Source: UBA10103 sp964437185 (lineage in GTDB: Bacteria; Patescibacteriota; Minisyncoccia; Phycocordibacterales; UBA2100). Taken from it: a stretch of DNA of 64,000 bases. The stretch covers positions 62,001-126,000 of the forward strand of contig CAYTFU010000001.1 of NCBI GenBank assembly GCA_964437185.1, read 5' to 3'. The stretch's first letter is position 1, and each line of letters starts with the position of its first letter. Of the stretch, positions 40,239-48,411 are shown piece by piece. A program made the position numbers and the translations under genes. The notes below the pieces were generated by a model. That model worked only from the letters and a program-made list of their open reading frames with translations. It ran no database searches and was not told the origin of the DNA.

Positions 40239-40487
40239 ATGAAGCAGACTTCGTATACATATAGTATTGTACTCACCCCTGCTGAAGAAGGTGGTTTTAC
40301 GGTGACCGTACCGTCGCTTCCGGGCTGCATCACAGAAGGCGATTCCTTTGAAGAAGCAACGGCAAACGCGCGCGAGGCGATAGAACTAACTCTCGAATGT
40401 CTAAAGGAGCAAGGAGACCCCATCCCACACGAACTCTCCCCGTCGATCACGAGCGCGGTAACCGTTGTGCACGCGCAGTATGCGTAA
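40239..40487 (+). CDS. hicB: HicB-family antitoxin
   Basis: 82 residues. YSIVLTPAEEGGFTVTVPSLPGCITEGDSFEEATANAREAIELTLECLKEQG is the partial RNase H-fold HicB domain, with the typical C-terminal helix. It blocks HicA. TATATT at 40227-40232 lies 6 nt before the ATG. It overlaps hicA by 8 bp. The antitoxin-first order is the less usual one for hicAB. Confidence 0.9.
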   Translation: MKQTSYTYSIVLTPAEEGGFTVTVPSLPGCITEGDSFEEATANAREAIELTLECLKEQGDPIPHELSPSITSAVTVVHAQYA

Positions 40488-40683
40488 GACGATTCGAGCG
40501 AAGGAACTGATAAAAATCTTGGAGGAGAAAGGATTCGTGTTTAAACGCCAATCGGGGAGCCATGCGCATTATCGACACCAGGACGGCCGATGGACGACGG
40601 TTCCGATGCACACCAAAGAACTCAAACGTGCTACGTTGCACTCAATCCTCAGAGAAGTTGGGCTTACACTCGACGATCTCTAA
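40480..40683 (+). CDS. hicA: HicA-family mRNA interferase toxin
   Basis: 67 residues from the ATG at 40480. IRAKELIKILEEKGFVFKRQSGSHAHYRHQDGRWTTVPMHTKELKRATLHSILREVGLT is the double-stranded-RNA-binding-like HicA fold; the catalytic His is in GSHAHY. It degrades mRNA when free of HicB. The module sits between two copies of the ECF sigma gene's 5' end. Confidence 0.9.
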   Translation: MRKTIRAKELIKILEEKGFVFKRQSGSHAHYRHQDGRWTTVPMHTKELKRATLHSILREVGLTLDDL

Positions 40684-40760
40684 CCGCGTTTGTCTTGAAA
40701 TCAGTCCTCTGAACTCCCTGCATGGGTCTAAGTAAGGAGCTGTGGTAAGGTAAGAAAGCT

Positions 40761-41294
40761 ATGGGGAATCCGTCTGAGCAAAGGGAGGGAGAGCGAGCGT
40801 TTTTGGCGGCGTATGATGAATTTGGGGATGCGATTTTTCGTTTTTTGACGATGAAGATCGCCGATCGAGAAGTAGCGAGAGACCTCACGCAAGAGACGTT
40901 TACACGTGCGTGGGACTTTTGCGTGGAGGGCGGAGAAATTCGAGAGTGGCGACCATTCTTGTATCGCACCGCCTACAATCTCGTCGTCGATACGTATCGC
41001 AAGAAAAAAGCGGTATCGCTCGATGCGCTTGTGGACGATGAAGGATTCTCGGTGACGGACGATAGCGTAGGTGAGAAGCAAACGGTCCAACACGCCGAGA
41101 TGACAAGGGTGCGCGCGGCGATTGATGAACTCGACGACACGTACCGAGACATTATGATTCTCCGGTACGTCGATGATCTGCCTCCCAAAATGATCGCCGA
41201 AGCAACGGGACTTTCCGAAAATGTTGTTTCTGTCAGAATCCACCGCGGAGTCGAGAAACTTCGAATACTCCTCGGCCCCAAACAACACGTATGA
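40761..41294 (+). CDS. ECF-type RNA polymerase sigma factor
   Basis: 177 residues. Region 2 (FLAAYDEFGDAIFRFLTMKI...DLTQETFTRAWDF...FLYRTAYNLVVDTYRKKK) and region 4 (AAIDELDDTYRDIMILRYVDDLPPKMIAEATGLSENVVSVRIHRGVEKLR). It directs RNA polymerase to a special promoter set. The following gene, overlapping by 4 bp (ATGA), encodes a membrane protein that is likely its regulator. Confidence 0.92.
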   Translation: MGNPSEQREGERAFLAAYDEFGDAIFRFLTMKIADREVARDLTQETFTRAWDFCVEGGEIREWRPFLYRTAYNLVVDTYRKKKAVSLDALVDDEGFSVTDDSVGEKQTVQHAEMTRVRAAIDELDDTYRDIMILRYVDDLPPKMIAEATGLSENVVSVRIHRGVEKLRILLGPKQHV

Positions 41295-42343
41295 AATTCA
41301 AAGAATTTTTCAATAGAAGTACCGACCGAGATATCGCGGAGCGTATGAAACGCGCGACGAAAATTTCAATGGGCGACGCTGTGCGTGATCGCATGCGTGC
41401 GCACCTTTCGGAATACACCAAAATGCGCCCGATCCGCGAAACGCGCGGCGCTCAGGCGCGAATTAATGGCTCATTCACTGCATTTTTTGCTCACATCCGC
41501 CCGATGCCCATCGTGGCCGCTCTTCTCATCATCTCAATCGGCAGCAGCACGGTGAGCGCCGAATCTTCTCTTCCTGGCGATCTCCTCTATCCAATAAAGG
41601 TGCACATAAATGAAGGGATACGCTCTGCGATCACGCGGACTCCGGAAGCGCGCATTGAATGGGCCGTCGCGCGCGCGGAGCGCCGTCTCGAAGAGGCCGC
41701 TATTCTCGAACTCGTCGGCAACCTCAGTGAAGCCACGCGCGCGGAGCTCGAAACCAACCTCGATGCGTACGAACAGTACGCACAGGAATCAGGTCAGGGG
41801 TACGCAGGGACAGGTGCACTTCCAGAGTTGGCGGAGAGCGTCGGAGCGATACGCATCGCGCGCCGCAACATCCTCGGCACGCTTGCCGAGGGGCGCAGAG
41901 CTGCCCATGTCACTCAGGCTGCGCAAGCAGAATCAGTAGGCGACGCGTCTACAGCAAACTTTACGATGGAAGCGCCCGAGGCGAGCATCATGAGCGCAAA
42001 GGCAGCTGCACCGATCCCCGAAGCTGCTCCCGCCCTCATGGCCGAAGCTATGGCGACCGATATCGACGATGAGGAGGGGCCCGAAGTCCGAGCGCGAGGG
42101 AATCGCACAGCCGCCAAAGTGCGTATTGGAGCAGCCGAGCGCTTCCTCGAAAAACAGAAAAATCTTGATGAGGGAACGCGGCAAGAAGCGCGCGAACTCC
42201 TCCAAGTCGCCCGCGAAAAGTTTGAGGAAGCCGACGAGAAGTCATCGCATGGCAAGCGCGAAGATGCAACGCGCGAATTTGAGCAGGCGCTCGAAAGCGC
42301 GATGCGAGTCGGTGCTGCCCTTTCTGAAGTGCGCGGAGAGTAG
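41291..42343 (+). CDS. DUF5667-like membrane protein, likely regulator of the ECF sigma factor
   Basis: 350 residues. A cytosolic N-terminus (1-70), one membrane segment (PIVAALLIISIGSSTVSA, about 74-91), then SLPGDLLYPIKVHINEGIRSAI, the DUF5667 start motif, and long extracytoplasmic helices rich in Ala/Glu/Arg. In CPR and other Gram-positive-like bacteria DUF5667 proteins are coupled to sigma-70/ECF genes and probably act as anti-sigma or envelope-stress sensors. Translationally coupled to the sigma gene by a 4-bp overlap. Confidence 0.8.
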   Translation: MKFKEFFNRSTDRDIAERMKRATKISMGDAVRDRMRAHLSEYTKMRPIRETRGAQARINGSFTAFFAHIRPMPIVAALLIISIGSSTVSAESSLPGDLLYPIKVHINEGIRSAITRTPEARIEWAVARAERRLEEAAILELVGNLSEATRAELETNLDAYEQYAQESGQGYAGTGALPELAESVGAIRIARRNILGTLAEGRRAAHVTQAAQAESVGDASTANFTMEAPEASIMSAKAAAPIPEAAPALMAEAMATDIDDEEGPEVRARGNRTAAKVRIGAAERFLEKQKNLDEGTRQEARELLQVAREKFEEADEKSSHGKREDATREFEQALESAMRVGAALSEVRGE

Positions 42344-42376
42344 ACGCGCGTGGCGCAAACGAGTACACTGTCGCTC

Positions 42377-43018
42377 ATGAATACAAAATCACACATGCGA
42401 ACTACTAATGACGTCGGTACTGGCTCCCTCGGCGCTCGGGCGCAAATGTTGGTTCCCATGGTTATTGAAAAAACCTCCGCCGGCGAGCGCGCGTATGATA
42501 TTTATTCGCGACTCCTCAAAGAGCGTATCGTTTTTTTGGGAGGACCGATTGACAGCGATGTTGCCAATCTCGTCGTCGCGCAATTTCTCTTTCTCGCGTC
42601 CGAAGACCCGAAAAAAGATATCTCCTTCTACATCAACTCCCCTGGCGGTCACGTCTCAGCGGGCCTCGCCATCCTCGATACGATGAACCACATTCAGCCC
42701 AACGTCTCAACCGTCTGCGTCGGCATGGCGGCATCCATGGCCGCGATACTCCTCTCGGCAGGAGAAAAGGGCAAGCGCTTCGTACTCCCCAACGCAGAAG
42801 TCATGATCCACCAGCCGAGCGGAGGCGCCGAAGGCCAAGCGACCGATATCGACATCACGGCGAAGCAGATTCTCAAGCTCCGCGAGCGTCTCAATAGGAT
42901 CCTTGCCAAAAATACGGGTCAAAAGCTTGAAAAAATCGCCACCGATGTAGAGCGTGATTTCTTCATGAGCGCCGACGAATCCGTCAAATACGGGGTGGTG
43001 GATAAGGTCTTGCACTAA
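42377..43018 (+). CDS. clpP: ATP-dependent Clp protease proteolytic subunit
   Basis: 213 residues from the ATG at 42377, chosen because TACACT (42364-42369) ends 7 nt before it. Conserved blocks: RLLKERIVFLGGPIDSDVANLVVAQFLFL, FYINSPGGHVSAGLAI, GMAASMAAILLSAG (catalytic Ser), MIHQPSGGAEGQATDI (catalytic His) and DRDFFMS-type ERDFFMSADESVKYGVVD. Forms the tetradecameric chamber used by Clp ATPases. Confidence 0.95.
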   Translation: MNTKSHMRTTNDVGTGSLGARAQMLVPMVIEKTSAGERAYDIYSRLLKERIVFLGGPIDSDVANLVVAQFLFLASEDPKKDISFYINSPGGHVSAGLAILDTMNHIQPNVSTVCVGMAASMAAILLSAGEKGKRFVLPNAEVMIHQPSGGAEGQATDIDITAKQILKLRERLNRILAKNTGQKLEKIATDVERDFFMSADESVKYGVVDKVLH

Positions 43019-43218
43019 GGATCAGGTCGCAGGGCTCCAAAACCACGAAAGTGGCCAACGGTACATTTCGTGCTATATTGGCGAAGTACCAATTAGCATG
43101 TGTATGAAATTCAATTTCGTTTTCGGTGAGACGCGTGTGATGCCTCTAGAACTTATTCATGATTTCAGTTTCGAAGTCAGTCTGATGCGCACATAAACTC
43201 ACGCGGAAACATCCGCGT
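43019..43218. other. Intergenic region ending in a hairpin at the rny start codon
   Basis: 200 bases without a gene. ACGCGG (43201-43206), AAACAT, CCGCGT (43213-43218) form a 6-bp stem whose last base is directly followed by the rny ATG at 43219. Such a hairpin should limit initiation. Confidence 0.5.
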
Positions 43219-44748
43219 ATGTCATTAAAAACCATATTATTCCTTCTTGGCCTCGCAGGCCTCGTAGGCATTGCAATCGGATATTACCTCCGACTTATTA
43301 TTTCGTTGGGAAAGCGCGGCTCGATGGAGCTCGAGATCCGCAAGATGATGCTCGACGCCGAAGAGCGCGCAAAAAAGATCGCTGAGGATGCTGATCGCGG
43401 GGCGAAGACCACGCTCGAACACGCGACAGACGGGCTCAAAGAGCGCGAGAGAGATCTGAAGCAAACGGAAGAGCGCCTCGTTCGTAAAGAGGAACTGCTC
43501 GACAAGCGACAAACCAATCTCGACACTGAGCAAGAATCGCTCTCCAAAAAGGGTGAGGAATTGCTTGCTGCCAAGTCAAAAATCGAAGAAACTGCCCGCG
43601 CCCAGCAAGAAAAACTCGAGAAAATAGCCGGACTCACGACGGAAGAAGCCAAATCAGACCTCATAAAATCCGTAGAAAAACAGTACGAAAAAGACATAGA
43701 GAGCCGCATGCGCAAGCTTGAAATTTCCGGCAACGACCAACTCGAACATCGCGCAAAAGAGATACTCACGACGTCGGTTCACCGCCTCGGCAATTCGGTC
43801 GTTTCCGACGTTCTTGCGACCACGATCTCTCTCCCTAATGAGGAAATTAAGGGCAAAATCATAGGTAAAGAGGGTCGCAACATTCGCGCCTTTGAGCGGG
43901 CAACGGGAGTCGACGTGATCGTTGACGATACGCCTGGCACTATTACGCTCTCCTCTTACGATCCGATTCGCAGGCAGATCGCTCGCATCGCGCTCGAAAA
44001 TCTCATTCTCGACGGCCGTATTCAACCGGCAAAGATCGAGGAGTCTGTTCAGAAAGCGGAGCAGGAGATCAACAACATCATCAAAAAGAAGGGCACCGAG
44101 GCTGCCTTTGAGGCGCGGGTCGCCAACCTCGATCCGAAGCTCCTCATGATCCTCGGCCGACTCTACTTCCGCTCAAGCTACGGCCAAAATGTGCTCGATC
44201 ACTCCGTGGAAGTCGCGCATCTCGCGGGCATGCTCGCCGCAGAGCTTGGCGCGAATGAAGCGACCGCTCGCGCAGGCGCCCTCTTCCACGACATCGGCAA
44301 AGCCGTAGACCATGAAGTCCCGGGTACGCACGTGGAGATCGGACGACGCATATTGCAGAAATTCGGCGTCGGCGAAGATGTCGTGAAAGCGATGCAAGCG
44401 CACCACGAGGAATACCCTTACGAAACCCCTGAGTCGATGATCGTACAGGTCGCCGACGCGATTTCTGGAGCTCGACCGGGCGCTCGTCGCGATTCTGTGG
44501 AGAATTACATCAAACGCCTTACCGAACTCGAGGCGATTGCAAATGGAAATCCGGGCGTCGAAAAGAGTTATGCAATCGCTGCCGGCCGCGAAGTACGCGT
44601 CATCGTGAAGCCTACAGAGATCACCGACCTTGAAGCGCGCAAGCTCGCTCGCGACATCGCCGACAAGATCGAAAAGGATATGCAATACCCCGGAGAAATT
44701 AAAATCTCTGTCATTCGCGAGACTCGCGTCATCGAATACGCCAGATAA
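43219..44748 (+). CDS. rny: Ribonuclease Y
   Basis: 509 residues. N-terminal membrane anchor (TILFLLGLAGLVGIAIGYYL), long coiled coil (about 30-190), KH domain (IKGKIIGKEGRNIRAFERATGVDVIVDD), HD domain (ALFHDIGKAVDHEVPGTHVEIG, catalytic His-Asp) and the C-terminal region ending RVIEYAR. It starts mRNA decay at the membrane. PNPase, a usual partner, is encoded at the right end of the window. Confidence 0.95.
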   Translation: MSLKTILFLLGLAGLVGIAIGYYLRLIISLGKRGSMELEIRKMMLDAEERAKKIAEDADRGAKTTLEHATDGLKERERDLKQTEERLVRKEELLDKRQTNLDTEQESLSKKGEELLAAKSKIEETARAQQEKLEKIAGLTTEEAKSDLIKSVEKQYEKDIESRMRKLEISGNDQLEHRAKEILTTSVHRLGNSVVSDVLATTISLPNEEIKGKIIGKEGRNIRAFERATGVDVIVDDTPGTITLSSYDPIRRQIARIALENLILDGRIQPAKIEESVQKAEQEINNIIKKKGTEAAFEARVANLDPKLLMILGRLYFRSSYGQNVLDHSVEVAHLAGMLAAELGANEATARAGALFHDIGKAVDHEVPGTHVEIGRRILQKFGVGEDVVKAMQAHHEEYPYETPESMIVQVADAISGARPGARRDSVENYIKRLTELEAIANGNPGVEKSYAIAAGREVRVIVKPTEITDLEARKLARDIADKIEKDMQYPGEIKISVIRETRVIEYAR

Positions 44749-44958
44749 TGGCTCTATAGAGCGACATAATAGCGAGTGCTGCTTGTCCCCCGCCATCCAC
44801 AGAAAACTGTGGATATTAGGGGTGTGTCAATTGACATCCCCAAAATACGGCTCAAAATGGTCGTAGGGGTGGCTTGCATGACCTGATCATGCGCCGCCAG
44901 TCCGAGATACTGTCTCGGACAAGAGTCGAGTGCGCATTTAATAAATAAGTAAAATCGC
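44749..44958. other. Intergenic region upstream of HU with several palindromes
   Basis: Holds GCTCTATAGAGC (about 44751), ATCCACAG-AAAA-CTGTGGAT (about 44796-44815, inverted DnaA-box-like halves), TGTCAATTGACA (about 44825) and TCCGAGA-TACTG-TCTCGGA (about 44902-44920). No gene seen. Probably the HU promoter and leader. Confidence 0.4.
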
Positions 44959-45234
44959 ATGGCAAATAAAATGGATTTGGTTGAGAAGGTCGCCGCCACA
45001 ATCGGTTGCACAAAAGCCGACGGCGAGCGAGCGGTCGAGGCGATTATCGCCACGATCACAGAGTGCCTCAAGCGAGGCGACGAGGTGTCGGTAGCGGGCT
45101 TGGGAATCTTCCAGGCAAAGACACGTGCAGGTCGCACGGGTCGAAATCCGCGAACTGGTGCGACGATTCAGATCAAGGCAATGAAGGTGCCGAAGTTCCG
45201 CGCCTCCAAGACCTTGAAAGACGCGATCAAATAG
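44959..45234 (+). CDS. hup: DNA-binding protein HU
   Basis: 91 residues, the normal length. MANKMDLVEKVAATIGCTKADGERAVEAIIATITECLKRGDEV, then GLGIFQAKTRAGRTGRNPRTGATIQI, the DNA-intercalating arm with the conserved NPRTG loop, and PKFRASKTLKDAIK. Dimer that bends and compacts DNA. Followed by a very strong terminator at 45251. Confidence 0.95.
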   Translation: MANKMDLVEKVAATIGCTKADGERAVEAIIATITECLKRGDEVSVAGLGIFQAKTRAGRTGRNPRTGATIQIKAMKVPKFRASKTLKDAIK

Positions 45235-45250
45235 GATCTCCCCTATTCAC

Positions 45251-45285
45251 AAAAGCCGGCGCTACGCGCCGGCTTTTGTGTTTTA
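45251..45285 (+). terminator. Intrinsic terminator after HU
   Basis: AAAAGCCGGCGC (45251-45262), loop TAC, GCGCCGGCTTTT (45266-45277), then GTGTTTT. Confidence 0.92.
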
Positions 45286-45287
45286 TG

Positions 45288-45358
45288 TGCGGGATGGGAG
45301 AATCGGACTCCCATTTCGAGTTTGGAAAACTCGCGTGTTACCATTACACCAATCCCGC
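45288..45358 (-). tRNA. tRNA-Gly (anticodon TCC)
   Basis: On the minus strand the acceptor arms GCGGGAT/ATCCCGC pair fully; D arm GTGTAATGGTAACAC; anticodon stem CGAGT/ACTCG with loop TTTCCAA, anticodon TCC; T stem GGGAG/CTCCC. The T loop reads TCCGATT, so position 55 is C instead of the usual T. CCA is not encoded. The LAGLIDADG-like gene stops 2 nt before the 5' end of the tRNA, in the same direction. Confidence 0.93.
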
Positions 45359-45359
45359 A

Positions 45360-46037
45360 TTAAGGCGCGCCTAACACTAGGTCTGACCAAGCAAGTATTT
45401 TCCGTGCCAAGAACACACCGAACCTCTTCTCGCCTAAACCATTGACAGAAAGATGTACTGTCCCGTGTGGGAGTTTGCCCGACTTAAGGGCTTTTTTGTC
45501 TTTTCGCCAATCAACGACTGTCTTTTGAAATTGGCTCATCGGAATGGTAGTCTTTTCCGACCAAAACTGCAAACTTTGTTCCTCGTCACTATCGGGATAT
45601 ATATGTAGTCGTATTTTCAAATTATCCTTTCTGAGTCCCACAGCCTTTATAAACCATTTGATCATAAAATTTATTATCGCTGGATTCGAGTTCACAAACC
45701 TGATTTGCTGCGTCGACTTCGCACCCTCCCCTATATACAATCCGAGTCCGAGCATGAAAAGGTCACGGCGAGAAAAGGCACTGATATCCGTTTTTGCTTC
45801 TGATCGCGCACGTTGAAACGATTCCCTCTTCAGTCTACTCTTTGCCTCACCCGAAGCAGCCCGAGCCTTTCCAATACGCTCGACCGTTTCGTCGTTGGGG
45901 GTATACGGGATGTCGGCTAGCCAAACTGCTAATGTGCCCTTTGATACTCTCGCCACCTTCGCAATGTAATTATACGAATGTCCCGCCTTTCGTAACTCGA
46001 TTGCACTTATTCGCGCATGCACTTTAGTCACCTCCAT
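45360..46037 (-). CDS. LAGLIDADG-like DNA-binding/endonuclease protein with N-terminal HTH
   Basis: 225 residues. N-terminal helix-turn-helix of the resolvase or MerR kind (AIELRKAGHSYNYIAKVARVSKGTLAVWLADI, about 12-43), then LFMLGLGLYIGEGAKSTQQIRFVNSNPAIINFMIKWFI, the first LAGLIDADG-like helix with the acidic residue (Glu in GEG). The C-terminal half has the second strand set. Related stand-alone proteins are found near tRNAs and introns, but cleavage activity is unproven. It ends 2 nt before tRNA-Gly(TCC), so gene and tRNA may share a transcript. Confidence 0.7.
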   Translation of the reverse strand: MEVTKVHARISAIELRKAGHSYNYIAKVARVSKGTLAVWLADIPYTPNDETVERIGKARAASGEAKSRLKRESFQRARSEAKTDISAFSRRDLFMLGLGLYIGEGAKSTQQIRFVNSNPAIINFMIKWFIKAVGLRKDNLKIRLHIYPDSDEEQSLQFWSEKTTIPMSQFQKTVVDWRKDKKALKSGKLPHGTVHLSVNGLGEKRFGVFLARKILAWSDLVLGAP

Positions 46038-46134
46038 ATTATATAGTAGCAGTGCTTACAAACAAAGGTTCGATATCCACACAGTACGTGAGCGAGTCCT
46101 TGAGTCCGGGGCAGATGCGCCGTACATTGACTCG

Positions 46135-47205
46135 ATGCATCCCCTCATTCGCTCCTACTTTGCCGTCCTTGGCGCAGTCGCGATATCTATACTCCTGTTT
46201 CTCCTTTTTCCCCAAACGGGCTTGGCTCCCACACAACCAGCTGAAGATCGCCTGATCATTGGATCTCCGGTGACTCATACGCAGTTAAAAGAATCGCCAT
46301 CCCCTGCAGCAACGCCCGTAAGTGAGGCCGTCAGAATCGTCAATCCCTATCCTTTCTCACCTCAGACTACGGATGATCTCACGAATACTGCTCAAGCGTC
46401 GCTCGTCAACATTTTCTGCGTATCAAACAACCCCGCATTTCGATCGAGCTCGGGATCGGGGGTACTTATCGATCCGCGAGGTGTCATCCTCACCAATGCG
46501 CACGTTGCTCAATACGTACTTCTTTCTTCGCTACCCGACCTGGGGATCGTATGTACGATTCGGACAGGATCTCCTGCAATCGCAAGGTGGGAAGCGCAGG
46601 TGCTCTATATCCCACCGATTTGGGTACGGGGCCACGCGCACGAGATCAACTCGTTCAAACCGGCAAGTAGCGGTGAACACGACTACGCCCTGCTCTTGAT
46701 TACAAAATCGATCGACGACACCCCGCCCACACCCTTTCCGTATCTACCGATCGACACTCGTGAGGCGATTGCCTTTCCCGAAGATGAAGTCGCGACGGCG
46801 AGTTATCCAGTGGAATTTGTCGGCGGGATAAACGCGCCATTTAATCTTCGTCCGGCAAGCTCAGTATCGACGGTGTCCAAGCTATACACATTCACGTCAA
46901 AGACGGCCGATATTCTCTCGCTCGGCGAGGTGCCACTCGCACAAAGCGGATCTTCAGGTGGACTCGTAATTAATACGTGGGGATTTCTCGTAGGCTTACT
47001 GACCGCAATGAGCGACGAAACAGCCGCATCAGGACGTGATCTTCGGGCCCTCTCGTTGAGCTACATTGATCGCGATTTAAAGGTGCAGGCCGGGTCGTCT
47101 CTGTCCCAAATTCTCGCGAGTGACATGACGGCCAATATGCTCGACTTCAACACGAGCACCGCCCCCGCACTGCTCGCACTTTACACGAATATGGTCGGGT
47201 TATAG
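46135..47205 (+). CDS. Membrane-anchored trypsin-like serine protease
   Basis: 356 residues. N-terminal membrane anchor (VLGAVAISILLFLLF), a Pro/Ser-rich linker and a chymotrypsin-fold domain (about 85-300). Catalytic triad: His in ILTNAHVAQ, Asp in GEHDYALLLI, Ser in AQSGSSGGLVINT. No PDZ domain follows, unlike DegP. It should act outside the membrane on misfolded or surface proteins. TACATT with 6 nt before the ATG suggests a leaderless mRNA. Next downstream is an M50 protease gene in the same direction. Confidence 0.85.
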   Translation: MHPLIRSYFAVLGAVAISILLFLLFPQTGLAPTQPAEDRLIIGSPVTHTQLKESPSPAATPVSEAVRIVNPYPFSPQTTDDLTNTAQASLVNIFCVSNNPAFRSSSGSGVLIDPRGVILTNAHVAQYVLLSSLPDLGIVCTIRTGSPAIARWEAQVLYIPPIWVRGHAHEINSFKPASSGEHDYALLLITKSIDDTPPTPFPYLPIDTREAIAFPEDEVATASYPVEFVGGINAPFNLRPASSVSTVSKLYTFTSKTADILSLGEVPLAQSGSSGGLVINTWGFLVGLLTAMSDETAASGRDLRALSLSYIDRDLKVQAGSSLSQILASDMTANMLDFNTSTAPALLALYTNMVGL

Positions 47206-47307
47206 ATTGAAAATCCGACCGTATCGTACCTCTGCGGAAATTGACAAAAAAAATCGCCCCCCTATAGTTCGTCGGGCTGAACAACTTGCTGGAAAGGAAC
47301 CTTCCAA

Positions 47308-48156
47308 ATGCTCTTTACATATACCGTAATCGTCACAATACTTTTGTCGGTGAGCGTACACGAACTTGGTCACGCCTACGCCATGCGTCAATGTGGGGTA
47401 CGCATCGCAAAGATCGGATTGCTCGGAATCCCAGGATTGGGTACATTCCGTCTCCCAATAAGATCTCGCTTCTTTCTCGGGACTCATTGGTACGTGCACC
47501 CACTGCTCATCGGCGCATATGTCGAACCGAACACGGACGACATGGAAAAGTTAGTGCGGAAAGATGCGCTCTACGTCTACGGGATGGGACCATTAGCGAA
47601 TGTTCTGTTTTCGCTCGTGGTTATGTTTGCTCTTGGGACGATGACCCTCACATTCGACGTTGCGGTGTTTGCTCCCGAAACCATTCAAAAGTGGGGTGCA
47701 CCCGGCTTACTCATTGCACTGGGAATTGTCGTCGCAGCGACATGGTACTTTAGGCGGATACTGTGCCAACTTATGCTGCTACCCGTTGGTTGGCTTCTTG
47801 CGATCTTCATCGCATACTTGACTTGGAAAAGTGGTCCGCAGATTTCGGGCATTAGCGACATCATTGGCGATATCCATCGCGCCCGGCCTGTAATGATGAA
47901 AGCCCTGCCCGCATCGGCACTCAACGAAATCACAATGGCCGTGAAGCTCGGCGCAGGATTTTCAGTCTTGCTTGGACTGGTAAACCTCCTACCTCTCGTA
48001 CCACTCGATGGTGGGCACATGACACGCCACCTCTTTCCATCGAGATGGCAGAGTGCGTATGAATACGCCTCCACGCCAATCTTCGCACTCCTGATGTTGC
48101 TTCAATTTGGCAAAGACGCGCTCAACTTGGGGCACTGGCTGTGGAGCCTGCTCTAG
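47308..48156 (+). CDS. Second M50-type membrane metalloprotease
   Basis: 282 residues. HEXXH is HELGH in VSVHELGHAYAMRQ near the N-terminus, and the third ligand lies in LLPLVPLDGGHMTRHLF (about 233). Several membrane segments. GGAAAGG is a Shine-Dalgarno candidate within a small hairpin. The adjacency to a serine protease gene suggests a site-1/site-2 type proteolytic relay, though no anti-sigma substrate lies beside them; this is inference. Own terminator at 48167. Confidence 0.85.
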   Translation: MLFTYTVIVTILLSVSVHELGHAYAMRQCGVRIAKIGLLGIPGLGTFRLPIRSRFFLGTHWYVHPLLIGAYVEPNTDDMEKLVRKDALYVYGMGPLANVLFSLVVMFALGTMTLTFDVAVFAPETIQKWGAPGLLIALGIVVAATWYFRRILCQLMLLPVGWLLAIFIAYLTWKSGPQISGISDIIGDIHRARPVMMKALPASALNEITMAVKLGAGFSVLLGLVNLLPLVPLDGGHMTRHLFPSRWQSAYEYASTPIFALLMLLQFGKDALNLGHWLWSLL

Positions 48157-48166
48157 CCTCCCCCTC

Positions 48167-48204
48167 AAAAAGTGGTCCGGTATCGTTCCGGGCCACTTTC
48201 TTTA
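48167..48204 (+). terminator. Intrinsic terminator
   Basis: AAAGTGG(T)CCGG and CCGG(G)CCACTTT form an 11-bp stem with a symmetric T/G mismatch and a 7-nt loop, followed by CTTTAT. Confidence 0.8.
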
Positions 48205-48231
48205 TATGCACAGCACTCTTCCTCATTTCAA

Positions 48232-48302
48232 TCGGGGCGCCGAGAATCGAACTCGGTCTACCTGCTCCCAAAGCAGGCGTACTACCGGTATACTACGCCC
48301 CG
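48232..48302 (-). tRNA. tRNA-Pro (anticodon TGG)
   Basis: Minus strand: acceptor CGGGGCG/CGCCCCG with discriminator A; anticodon stem CCTGC/GCAGG, loop TTTGGGA, anticodon TGG; T arm CCGAG-TTCGATT-CTCGG. CCA not encoded. Confidence 0.95.
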
Positions 48303-48411
48303 CACAAATCATCCGACATTACTAACAACCATCGTATACTAGCACAACCTGCCCACAAACCCCAATGATGCGAACAATTAAGCCATATTATAAAGGACAC
48401 GGCGATGTCCT

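Larger units (their letters stand above)
40143..40780 (+). repeat. 35-bp direct repeat flanking hicBA
   Basis: The 35 bases at 40143-40177, containing AAGCTATGGGGAATCCGTCT, recur exactly at 40746-40780, where they carry the upstream region and first codons of the ECF sigma gene. The 568 bases between the copies contain hicB and hicA. Confidence 0.85.

Noticed and set aside
44796..44815. Replication origin at the ATCCACAG/CTGTGGAT palindrome
   Set aside because: Only half-boxes arranged as one hairpin; the cluster at 48992-49020 with adjacent parS-like sites is a better candidate.
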